Shown piece after piece: positions 35,157 through 41,442 of a DNA stretch of 64,000 nucleotides. The notes beneath the pieces were generated by a model that saw only the letters and a program-made list of their open reading frames with translations, was not told the origin of the DNA and searched no databases. Position numbers and translations under genes: made by a program. This DNA is from an uncultured bacterium (GTDB lineage Bacteria > Bacillota > Clostridia > Lachnospirales > Lachnospiraceae): assembly GCA_947177425.1 (NCBI GenBank), contig CAMWUN010000008.1:20219-84218 (forward strand), in the 5' to 3' direction. Position 1 is the stretch's first letter; each line of letters begins with the position of its first letter.

Positions 35157-35504
35157 TTAATTTGTACAGAGTGTCAATATGAAACCACGGTACCATGTTG
35201 CATCATGCGTTTTCTCAAAAGTCCTTAAATATACACTTTTGGAATGTTCCACAGTACATTCAATTGTAACGGCTGAATCATCAGCTTGGTCATTCACCAA
35301 ACCTATTGTATCGTGTGCGAAACTAAAACCAGCAGTGGTAATATCACATAATTTATAATTCGTCCAAGGTTTGAGGGCTTTACACCCAAATGCAAGACTG
35401 AATAGTCCTATCTTTCCGATTTTATAGAGTTTACAGTACTGAAATTCCGTTACAATACTTGTATTCCAATTTGCAGTAAGCAAAGTAACCGTAGTTATGG
35501 CTGA
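35157..35504 (-). CDS. Silent alternative tail fibre tip (no start codon)
   Basis: Minus-strand frame open from beyond 35524 down to the stop at 35157. Residues are SAITTVTLLTANWNTSIV, then CKLYKIGKIGLFSLAFGCKA, then GFSFAHDTIGLVND and DATWYRGFILTLCTN. It has the β-rich, Trp/Cys look of a fibre tip, but no ATG or ribosome binding site near 35500. The first usable codon, TTG 35481-35483, would be weak. It is likely unexpressed until inverted, when it would be joined to SEI(I/N)SNL of the fibre. Sequence identity with the active tip is low except near the repeat. Confidence 0.75.
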   Translation of the reverse strand, partial: SAITTVTLLTANWNTSIVTEFQYCKLYKIGKIGLFSLAFGCKALKPWTNYKLCDITTAGFSFAHDTIGLVNDQADDSAVTIECTVEHSKSVYLRTFEKTHDATWYRGFILTLCTN

Positions 35505-35524
35505 TAAATTGCTATTTATCTTAC
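35505..35524 (-). repeat. Right inverted repeat of the fibre cassette
   Basis: On the minus strand it reads GTAAGATAAATAGCAATTTA, differing from the left copy at positions 3 and 10. Translated in the silent frame it gives KINSNL. Confidence 0.85.
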
Positions 35525-35576
35525 AAAATAAATCAAAATAACCGGGGAAGTCCCGGAGAAAGAAGGTAAAAGAAGT

Positions 35577-35969
35577 ATGAAAAATATATTGGTTTTAAAA
35601 GACGGCTCCGAAATAGGGCTGGAAACAGGCGCCAGCCTGTCAGACATGAAAGTCCTGTCCGATACAAAGCCAGATATGCTGTCTGCATGGAATAAACTCA
35701 CAGAAAACAATCTGTCAGAAGTGCAGATAAAAGATTGTGACGGGCTGGTAGTGGCCACATACCAGAATCTTGTCCTGGATTCGGAAACTTCCATATTAAA
35801 TAAAGACGGGACCGTCCTTACCAGTTTCAGGCTCCGCGGAAAAACGGAGGTTGAAGTGCTGGGGGAGAGGGTTGCAGTGCTGGAAAACGGGTTTGAGGTA
35901 CATGGCGGCGCGATCGGCGATCTGGGGCTGGCAGTCAGTGAACTGGCAGAAGAAAGGGGGCAGGCATAA
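35577..35969 (+). CDS. Minor tail/fibre accessory protein
   Basis: 130 residues, ATG 35577 after AAGAAGGTAAAAGAAGT. MKNILVLKDGSEIGLETGAS LSDMKV, then VVATYQNLVLDSETSILN, LTSFRLRGKTEVEVLGERVA and an end of coiled-coil type. Small phage proteins of this type lie after fibre genes. The function is not known. Confidence 0.6.
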   Translation: MKNILVLKDGSEIGLETGASLSDMKVLSDTKPDMLSAWNKLTENNLSEVQIKDCDGLVVATYQNLVLDSETSILNKDGTVLTSFRLRGKTEVEVLGERVAVLENGFEVHGGAIGDLGLAVSELAEERGQA

Positions 35970-36097
35970 TGGGGAGATTCTACGGACTTAAGGTACTTGA
36001 TGGAAGCATGGAAGCCGGGGAGGTCCCGAAATTGTGGAGGGCAGCAACGGAACGCTGGCTGGAATCTTATGCCGCGGGGCAGGAAGGTGGGAAATAA
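35969..36097 (+). CDS. XkdX/CD1375-like small protein, 42 aa
   Basis: ATG 35969 overlaps the previous TAA. MGRFYGLKVLDGSMEAGEVP then KLWRAATERWLESYAAG. The Y G..I.dG......VP..WR..Ve..L pattern is like the XkdX/CD1375 group found between fibre and lysis genes. A tentative family. Confidence 0.55.
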   Translation: MGRFYGLKVLDGSMEAGEVPKLWRAATERWLESYAAGQEGGK

Positions 36098-36879
36098 TGG
36101 ATAAATATGCGGTAAAAGAGATTATAAAAAGGCGTAAGGGAAGGAACTATACTTTCCCGATAGGGGCTAAAGCAACAAACATAGAGACTGATAACACCCA
36201 TCAGTTTGTAACAAAGGACGAAAAAAACAAAATAGGGGAGATCGACGGTATAAAACAGGCTTTTCAGGATGGTTGTAATGTGCTGGTGTCCGCATGTACA
36301 ACCTATGGGGCGACACCGGAAAGCAACAGCCCGCCACATATCGCCGATGCCATAAGGGCTATCTATAATAAAAGATACAATGACGGCTACAGTGCGGGAA
36401 GGCTGCAGGGGCGGAAGGATGTAATTGCAGACCCGGGAGCTTATGGGATTAATGTCGGATATACGATTGAGCAGATGAAAGTCGGTATCAGTACCCATGA
36501 CTGGTCAGAATATGATATGTACTCAAAGTGCTTCACAGCCCCGAATGACGGGGTGCTGGTTGTCGGGAATACTGTCCATGCAGGGATCGGGGTGATATGG
36601 GGAGCCGAGGGAAAACATGAAATATCCGTCACACATAAGGGGCAGGTTGTTCTTGATAAGACTGTAGATGTATATGGCGGCCCGGATGGATATGCACAGA
36701 ATAACCCTTATCCCATTATAACAAACCAGCAGTACCCGTTAAAAGCTGGTGAACAGCTTATTGTAAAAGCAAAATTTACCGGAAGATGGAAGACAGATGA
36801 AGACGGCAGCCATGGATCTGGAACAGCATGTTCTTTTGGCGGGGATTCTGCGCTGACCTGGGTTCATATTTACACTTAA
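36097..36879 (+). CDS. Tail-associated/adhesin-like protein
   Basis: ATG 36097 overlaps the previous stop (TAATG). 260 residues: KEIIKRRKGRNYTFPIGAKA, then SPPHIADAIRAIYNKRYNDG (helical), then a β C-terminal domain with CFTAPNDGVLVVGNTVHAGI, KGQVVLDKTVDVYGGPDG and GTACSFGGDSALTWVHIYT. A likely fibre or accessory receptor-binding protein; I do not know the family. Confidence 0.6.
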   Translation: MDKYAVKEIIKRRKGRNYTFPIGAKATNIETDNTHQFVTKDEKNKIGEIDGIKQAFQDGCNVLVSACTTYGATPESNSPPHIADAIRAIYNKRYNDGYSAGRLQGRKDVIADPGAYGINVGYTIEQMKVGISTHDWSEYDMYSKCFTAPNDGVLVVGNTVHAGIGVIWGAEGKHEISVTHKGQVVLDKTVDVYGGPDGYAQNNPYPIITNQQYPLKAGEQLIVKAKFTGRWKTDEDGSHGSGTACSFGGDSALTWVHIYT

Positions 36880-36996
36880 AATAAGTGATTTAATCTTTAT
36901 AAAGGAATGGATATATACAGAATAGAAAATACAGGTCAGATGCAGAAATGTGTCTGGCTTTTATTTTACAAGAAAAGCGGAAAGGGGGTGAGTCTG

Positions 36997-37305
36997 GTGG
37001 AAGATGCAATTGTACGCGCGGAGCACGAAGAATTCAAACGCCGCATGGATGAAGAGAACGCGCGTCAGAACAGACGTATTGAACTGCTGGAAAAGAGCCA
37101 GCAGCGCCTTGAAATGCTGAATATCTCTATTGAGAAACTTGCGGTCAACATGGAGAGCATGTTAAAAGAGCAGTTACAGCAGGGGGAGCGTCTGGGAGTT
37201 CTTGAGTCAAGGGACGGGGAGATGTGGCGCAAGGTGGTGGGACATGCGGTGACGGCAGTCATCAGCATTGTAATTGGATATATTTTTTGCAGTCTGGGGA
37301 TGTAA
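36997..37305 (+). CDS. XhlA-like coiled-coil membrane protein
   Basis: The probable start is GTG 36997 (EDAIVRAEHEEFKRRMDEEN), 8 bases after the AAAGGGGGTGAG site; GTG 36988 is also possible. 102 residues: a coiled coil (RRIELLEKSQQRLEMLNISI), then one membrane segment at the C-terminus (AVTAVISIVIGYIFCSLGM). This is the XhlA/hemolysin layout that partners holins. Confidence 0.7.
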   Translation: MEDAIVRAEHEEFKRRMDEENARQNRRIELLEKSQQRLEMLNISIEKLAVNMESMLKEQLQQGERLGVLESRDGEMWRKVVGHAVTAVISIVIGYIFCSLGM

Positions 37306-37334
37306 AACAATATTTAAAGAAAAGGAGAGAGATT

Positions 37335-37559
37335 ATGAAGAACGGAAATTATTGGACAAGATGGGCAAAGGCAGCAGGCATGAGGGCGTTTAAAACTGCG
37401 GCACAGACCGGAGCGGCCACAATCGGCACAGCCGCAGTAATGGGAGAAGTAAACTGGGTTATGGTAGGTTCTGCTTCGATGCTTGCAGCCATACTGAGCC
37501 TGCTGACATCGGCGGCGGGACTTCCCGAACTTGAGCAGGAAGGAGGAAAACAGAAATGA
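37335..37559 (+). CDS. Phage holin (r1t/PF16945-type)
   Basis: ATG 37335 follows AAAGGAGAGAGATT. 74 residues: YWTRWAKAAGMRAFKTAAQT, AATIGTAAVMGEVNWVMV, ASMLAAILSLLTSAAGLPE. Two membrane helices. Makes membrane lesions that let the endolysin reach the wall. Overlaps the next gene by 4 bases. Confidence 0.85.
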   Translation: MKNGNYWTRWAKAAGMRAFKTAAQTGAATIGTAAVMGEVNWVMVGSASMLAAILSLLTSAAGLPELEQEGGKQK

Positions 37560-37750
37560 TTGAGATAATTCTTAGAAACGGCTGCATTGTCAGATGGAAG
37601 AAGAAGCAGTGGACAAGTTATAAATATGACGGAAAGTGCTTCATTGTCATTAAGGATAATGAATGGGCAGGTATATACAACATGGACAGCATTATATCTG
37701 TTGTTGTTAAAAAGGAGAAGAAAGCGAAGAAGCGGAGGAAGAACAGATGA
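37556..37750 (+). CDS. Small basic protein in the lysis cluster, 64 aa
   Basis: ATG 37556 overlaps the holin stop. IEIILRNGCIVRWKKKQWTS, then CFIVIKDNEWAGIYNMDSI and a basic tail (KKEKKAKKRRKNR). β-rich with a strongly basic end. Not recognised. Overlaps the endolysin start (ATGA). Confidence 0.55.
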   Translation: MIEIILRNGCIVRWKKKQWTSYKYDGKCFIVIKDNEWAGIYNMDSIISVVVKKEKKAKKRRKNR

Positions 37751-38823
37751 AAATAGGAATCAACTGCGGACACACAGCAGGCGGCGCCGGATATGGAGCC
37801 GTTGGCATTATCAGTGAAAGTGACCATACCCGTCTTGTAGGAAGGGAACTGATGCGCCTTATGCAGGCAAAAGGGGCACAGGTGATCGACTGTACCATTG
37901 ACCGGGCAGGTACACAAAATGAGTATCTTTCAAAGGTTGTGGAACTGGCAAACAGGGAAGATTTGGACTGGTTTATCGGCATTCACTTTAATGCATCCAA
38001 AGCACATACCGGGCAGGGGGCGGAAGTCTATACCTATAAGGGCAGGCAGTACCCGGATGCAGTAAGCGTATGTAAAAATCTGGAAAATCTGGGATTCAGA
38101 AACCGCGGTGTAAAAGAAGGAACCGGCCTGTATGTAATTAGGAAGACAAAGGCAAAGTCCATGCTGATAGAAGTATGCTTCTGTGATAACCAGCAGGATA
38201 TCAACATCTATGAGGCAGCAGGCGGCGCGGGTGGAATTGCGGAGGCAATATTTAAAGGGATGCAAGGGTATGTTGATGCAACCGAAACATCGATGGGAAC
38301 CGGAGAGACGCCCATCATGGGTACCAGCGTAGCATCCGCAGACCAGCTAAATGCCCTGTTACTGTCCGGGAACCCCCAGGCTGAAGATTATCTTCATCTG
38401 GCAGAAATCTTTCTGGAAGAGGGAGAAAAGGAGGGCGTAAGGGGTGATGGAGCGTTCTGCCAGAGCCTTATTGAAACGGGCTATTTCAAATTTAGCGGTG
38501 ATGTAAAGCCCTGTCAGCACAACTATGCCGGGATTGGTGCTACAGGCGGCGTGCCCGGCAATTCTTTCCCCGATGCAAGGACAGGCGTCCGTGCACAGAT
38601 ACAGCACTTAAAGGCGTATGCATCCACAGAACCGCTGGTGCAGGAGTGTGTTGACCCCAGATACGAATATGTTTCCAAGGGATGTGCCCCGACTTTTGAA
38701 CAGTTGGCAGGTAAATGGGCAGTACCGGGATATTCCGGTTATGCAAGCCTAGAAGCGGCCAGACTGGCCAATGATACATATGGCCACAAGATTGTAAAAT
38801 TGCTGGAAAAAACTATTGTGTAG
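37747..38823 (+). CDS. Endolysin: amidase_3 plus glucosaminidase-like domain
   Basis: 358 residues. Residues ~1-175 are an N-acetylmuramoyl-L-alanine amidase: IGINCGHTAGGAGYGAVG, zinc ligands His8, then DWFIGIHFNASKA, LIEVCFCDNQQD (Glu near the end). Residues ~200-350 look like a glucosaminidase: VRGDGAFCQSLIETGYFKF, NYAGIGATGGVPGNSFPDA, GVRAQIQHLKAYA. Two catalytic domains are joined by a short linker. Cuts the host wall for release. Confidence 0.9.
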   Translation: MKIGINCGHTAGGAGYGAVGIISESDHTRLVGRELMRLMQAKGAQVIDCTIDRAGTQNEYLSKVVELANREDLDWFIGIHFNASKAHTGQGAEVYTYKGRQYPDAVSVCKNLENLGFRNRGVKEGTGLYVIRKTKAKSMLIEVCFCDNQQDINIYEAAGGAGGIAEAIFKGMQGYVDATETSMGTGETPIMGTSVASADQLNALLLSGNPQAEDYLHLAEIFLEEGEKEGVRGDGAFCQSLIETGYFKFSGDVKPCQHNYAGIGATGGVPGNSFPDARTGVRAQIQHLKAYASTEPLVQECVDPRYEYVSKGCAPTFEQLAGKWAVPGYSGYASLEAARLANDTYGHKIVKLLEKTIV

Positions 38824-38831
38824 AAGCAGGA

Positions 38832-38860
38832 GCGGCAGGGTTATCCTGCCGCCTGTTGTA
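38832..38860 (+). terminator. Terminator of the lysis/late operon
   Basis: GCGGCAGG / CCTGCCGC is a perfect 8-base stem with a GTTAT loop, followed by CTGTTGTATT. It ends the plus-strand transcript just before the minus-strand cluster. Confidence 0.65.
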
Positions 38861-38862
38861 TT

Positions 38863-39030
38863 CTATGCATATGCAACGTCAACAATATCTTCCCCGCAAT
38901 TAACATAGATATCTTCGCCTAATACTTCAGCTTGTTCTTCTGCGTATTTAACGGCTTGTTTTTCTGTTCCACAGAAATCATTTAAAACATTTTCTCCGTC
39001 TTCATTTGTAAACCAATATCTATTTTTCAT
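38863..39030 (-). CDS. Small unknown protein, minus-strand cluster
   Basis: The ATG at 39030 is used (ATG 39054 is upstream in frame); GGGAGAAAGTGAGAAGG lies before it. 55 residues: MKNRYWFTNEDGENVLNDFC, then EEQAEVLGEDIYVNCGED. Its leader hairpin matches that of the next gene, and the two proteins share a W-F...D..EM.... E..Y pattern, so they may be paralogues. Confidence 0.5.
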   Translation of the reverse strand: MKNRYWFTNEDGENVLNDFCGTEKQAVKYAEEQAEVLGEDIYVNCGEDIVDVAYA

Positions 39031-39048
39031 ATCCTTCTCACTTTCTCC

Positions 39049-39066
39049 CTGCATTACCCGGCAGGG
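39049..39066 (-). repeat. Leader hairpin, copy 1
   Basis: CCCTGC / GCAGGG on either side of the intergenic space (minus strand: CCCTGCCGGGTAATGCAGGG), next to GAGAAAG, like copy 2 at 39241-39262. Confidence 0.6.
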
Positions 39067-39085
39067 ACGGGATAAATGAATTTTA

Positions 39086-39226
39086 TCAGCACGGAGATTC
39101 TATCGTATAGTTTCCTTCTCCAAACATTTCATCCCCATATTCTCTAGCTTCTTTGTAACTCGGAAAATCTTGTGGCATTTCGTCTGAATCGTTCGGAAAT
39201 ACGGTGCAAAACCATTCTTCGCTCAT
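39086..39226 (-). CDS. Small unknown protein, 46 aa
   Basis: Minus-strand ATG 39226 after GAGAAAGAAGGGAAGAT, stop 39086-39088. MSEEWFCTVFPNDSDEMPQD, then FPSYKEAREYGDEMFGEGNY TIESPC. It is acidic, and resembles a DUF-type small protein. Binding site and frame look good. Confidence 0.5.
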   Translation of the reverse strand: MSEEWFCTVFPNDSDEMPQDFPSYKEAREYGDEMFGEGNYTIESPC

Positions 39227-39240
39227 ATCTTCCCTTCTTT

Positions 39241-39262
39241 CTCCCGGTGCATCCCCGCCGGG
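39241..39262 (-). repeat. Leader hairpin, copy 2
   Basis: Minus strand: CCCGGCGGGGATGCACCGGG followed by AGAAAGAAGGGAAGATATG. The layout is the same as at 39049-39066: hairpin, GGGAGAAAG, purine-rich site, ATG. Confidence 0.6.
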
Positions 39263-39274
39263 TGGGTGGTGTGA

Positions 39275-39604
39275 TTAATTTGCTAATGCGTATTGATAAC
39301 GGTCGAACCAATCAAGGCGATTCATTAAGTACCAGTCTAATTCCATAGCAGCCTTTTTTGTGATATTTATATAGTTTAAGTCTAAACACTCGACTATAGA
39401 TATATCTAAATACTGATTATTAAATGCAAATCCTCTAATTATAGGATTGATATAAGTAGTGCCTTTTGGCTGTGTATTGTCATGCTCAAATATACTGCTG
39501 AAAAGTTCTGCGAAACCCCTTGCCTCGGGATTTCTGTCAAATCCTAAATCCTTACTTGCCATCATGCTCCATCTTTTTACTATATTCTTTTCACTGATTG
39601 TCAT
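39275..39604 (-). CDS. Unknown phage protein, 109 aa
   Basis: ATG 39604 after GGAACGGAGGATATGGAAA. MTISEKNIVKRWSMMASKDL then RGFAELFSSIFEHDN, and NITKKAAMELDWYLMNRL. Helical. Not recognised. Lies with other short minus-strand genes, possibly cargo expressed in the lysogen. Confidence 0.5.
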   Translation of the reverse strand: MTISEKNIVKRWSMMASKDLGFDRNPEARGFAELFSSIFEHDNTQPKGTTYINPIIRGFAFNNQYLDISIVECLDLNYINITKKAAMELDWYLMNRLDWFDRYQYALAN

Positions 39605-39632
39605 TTTCCATATCCTCCGTTCCTTTGATAAG

Positions 39633-39716
39633 TCATACAAACAATAAAATCAATCCAACCACTACAATAACCAGCCATACAACCGCCACCACAAGCTTCA
39701 TAATATTTTTTATCAT
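39633..39716 (-). CDS. Possible membrane peptide, 27 aa
   Basis: Minus-strand MIKNIMKLVVAVVWLVIVVV then GLILLFV, a single hydrophobic segment. There is no clear ribosome binding site before 39716, so this is only a possibility; it could also be a chance frame in AT-rich DNA. Confidence 0.25.
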   Translation of the reverse strand: MIKNIMKLVVAVVWLVIVVVGLILLFV

Positions 39717-39776
39717 ATTGATTTTACAGACAGACTATGCTATTTTTTAGGTAGGGGAGGTTTCCCTCCCCGGGAC

Positions 39777-39890
39777 CTATCGGATACTCTCTATAATCAT
39801 TTTGATGACTGCTATGAGAGTTCCAATCTCTAAGGCAAGTTGTGTAAGTGCTCGTACCACTTTTATCAGCTTGCCTATTTTTTTGTCCAT
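39777..39890 (-). CDS. Small hydrophobic/amphipathic peptide, 37 aa
   Basis: Minus-strand ATG 39890 preceded by AAGAAAGGAGGCGTACAG, a very good binding site. MDKKIGKLIKVVRALTQLAL then EIGTLIAVIKMIIESIR. It looks like a membrane or toxin-like peptide. A GC-rich hairpin (GGGGAGG / CCTCCCC at about 39753-39771) follows. It diverges from the RHH-like gene at 40047. Toxin is inference. Confidence 0.5.
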   Translation of the reverse strand: MDKKIGKLIKVVRALTQLALEIGTLIAVIKMIIESIR

Positions 39891-39931
39891 CTGTACGCCT
39901 CCTTTCTTCTTCTAATGATATTAGTATATAA

Positions 39932-40012
39932 TATATATACCCATATATCAATATTGAAATATAACAAATTTTTATCTATATGTTTGGTTATTTTGTATAT
40001 ATACCCATATAT
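39932..40012. promoter_or_regulatory. Divergent control region with two 17-base direct repeats
   Basis: TATATATACCCATATAT occurs at 39932-39948 and again at 39996-40012, 64 bases apart and identical. The region is highly AT-rich and lies between the minus peptide gene (39890) and the RHH-like gene (40047). The repeats are likely operators, perhaps for that RHH-like protein. Confidence 0.65.
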
Positions 40013-40046
40013 AAAACTATGATATGCTATACGCAGGAGGTGTGAT

Positions 40047-40256
40047 ATGGGAAGAAAGTATACGGAGGCGCAGGCGAAAGCTACAAAAAAGTATCTTTCT
40101 GGTATAGGTGAATGTAAATTAAGGGTAAGCAAAGAAAAGAAAGAATACTATATGTCAGTTGCAAAAGAAGCAGGGATGAGCCTGAATGAATATATTATTC
40201 AGGCCGTTGAAGAAAAAATTGCAAAAGAAAAGGGGAAACAGTCAGCGGAGCCGTAA
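40047..40256 (+). CDS. Ribbon-helix-helix/Arc-like protein
   Basis: ATG 40047 after AGGAGGTGTGAT. 69 residues: YTEAQAKATKKYLSGIGECK LRVSKEKKEYY, then VAKEAGMSLNEYIIQAVEEK. The β strand followed by ...G.S.neyi..av.eki is the Arc/MetJ pattern. Probable DNA-binding repressor of its own divergent promoter region. Confidence 0.65.
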   Translation: MGRKYTEAQAKATKKYLSGIGECKLRVSKEKKEYYMSVAKEAGMSLNEYIIQAVEEKIAKEKGKQSAEP

Positions 40257-40340
40257 ACCAGTAAAAGGTTTGCGGCTTTTCCGCATGAGCAAATACAAAA
40301 GGGGGACATATATATGTGTGCATTACACTTTTAATGAGGT

Positions 40341-40361
40341 GTAGTAAAAAGTTTATACTAC
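40341..40361. other. Probable right attachment site (prophage/host junction)
   Basis: GTAGTA / TACTAC arms separated by 9 bases, overlapping the last codons of the cut-off lipoprotein gene. This is where the phage side ends and the host gene frame begins. The other half of the host gene should lie at the left end of the prophage. Confidence 0.55.
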
Positions 40362-40955
40362 TGTAAAATCCCCCTGCCCTCCAGAAAAAGCAGCCGCTGT
40401 GGAACCGAAATCAATGCTCTGATCAATGGAGAGGTCTGTCTTTGGGTCAATATTGTTTTTCTCAAGGATAAATTCAAATACCATTTCCGGCATACCGCCT
40501 GCCCGGCCTCCAAGTACGGTGGTACCCTTAAGCATATCCCAACTGAAATTATCTATGGGTGTGCGGGAGACAAGGAAATTTCCGGCACGCTGGGTCAACT
40601 GGGCAAAGTTTACAACATAATCCTGGGTACCTCCGGCATAAGTATAGATTGTGGACTCGCTTCCCATAAAGCCAATATCGGCTTCATCGGTCAGGACTGC
40701 GGTCATGGTCTTGTCGGCGCCAAACCCCGTAACAAGGGTTAATTCAATGCCTTCCTCCTTAAAATAACCTTCCTCAATGGCAACATACATAGGCGCATAA
40801 AAAATGGAATGGGCCACCTCATTTAAGGTGACTTCCGTAGAAGAACCGGAACTATTGCCGCCTGCAGTTTTGCTCCCGCATCCGGCTAAAGCTCCGGCGA
40901 GCAGGAGTGCGGCAAGAAAGCCTGCCTTTTTTCCAGTATTTGAAATTTTCTTCAT
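40353..40955 (-). pseudogene. ABC transporter substrate-binding lipoprotein (NMT1/THI5 type), 3' truncated
   Basis: ATG 40955 after GGAGGTTATT. A lipoprotein signal (GFLAALLLAGALAGC) then AHSIFYAPMYVAIEEGYFKE, LVTGFGADKTMTAVLTDEAD IGFMG, FGSTAAAFSGGQGDFTV and a stop after only one extra residue. Family members run about 330 residues and continue after GDFTV, so about 130 residues are missing. The break matches insertion of the prophage. The product may be non-functional. Confidence 0.85.
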
Positions 40956-41030
40956 AATAACCTCCGTTTTTGCTTTATCATATGTAAAAAGATGGAAAAG
41001 TCGCCTGTCCCATCCCAAATAGGTTATAAG

Positions 41031-41339
41031 AGTAACAGTTCAGCCCGCTACAGGACGGCGCGCCTCGGACAGCCGGCCAGGCAAGAGCCCCTGCCAGTCC
41101 TATGTCCGGCGGTAAGGAGGACTAAGCATCCCCGCCATAAGATTATGGGATGAGGACGCAGCCGGCGCATTTGGCCATCCATGGCCAAGTTGCGCCTTCA
41201 CCGGACATCGTGTCCGCTGACTGCTGGATAAACAGGGGGACGCTAAGTCCCGCTAACCGCCTTCCATAAGTCCCGGCATGGGCTTTTGCCTGGCCGGCTG
41301 TCCGGAGCGTGCCGTCCTGTAGTGGGCTGAACTGCTACC
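41031..41339. ncRNA. 309-bp near-palindromic element (structured RNA or MITE)
   Basis: The ends pair over about 60 bases: AGTTCAGCCCGCTACAGGAC at 41037 with GTCCTGTAGTGGGCTGAACT at 41314-41333, then CGGACAGCCGGCCAGGCA with TGCCTGGCCGGCTGTCCG. Mismatches are mostly G-U compatible. Inside are further hairpins: ATGTCCGG/CCGGACAT, GGCGCA...TTGCGCC, CCATAAGATTATGG. No gene is in it. It fills the gap 40956-41442 between the lipoprotein and the SPFH gene. It could be a structured RNA or a mobile repeat. Confidence 0.6.
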
Positions 41340-41442
41340 TATAAGAAGTGATTTCCGTAACACGCTCTGGACAATAAGCGACAAAAACTATATAATAAAA
41401 CACAATGGGGTATTGCCCTGTAAAGGTAAGGAGGAGAACGAG

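Larger units (their letters stand above)
34805..35524. other. Probable invertible segment of the tail fibre tip
   Basis: Bounded by 20-base imperfect inverted repeats, 18 of 20 matching: 34805-34824 and 35505-35524. Inside are the active tip on the plus strand (to TAA 35148) and an alternative tip on the minus strand (stop 35157-35159), convergent with 8 bases between the stops. Both frames cross the repeats in the same phase (ATA-(A)AT-AGC-AAT-TTA), so inversion swaps the tip without a frame error. No invertase gene is visible here. Confidence 0.8.

Noticed and set aside
35157..35483. Independent minus-strand gene
   Set aside because: No ATG or ribosome binding site, and the frame runs through the inverted repeat in the fibre phase. 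A silent fibre tip explains it better.
33697..36879. Diversity-generating retroelement at the fibre
   Set aside because: No reverse transcriptase and no adenine-biased template/variable repeat pair is visible; inversion fits the data.
1..40340. Integrase, repressor or invertase of the prophage
   Set aside because: No tyrosine or serine recombinase core motifs and no cI-like repressor are visible in the phage part; they are probably to the left of the window.
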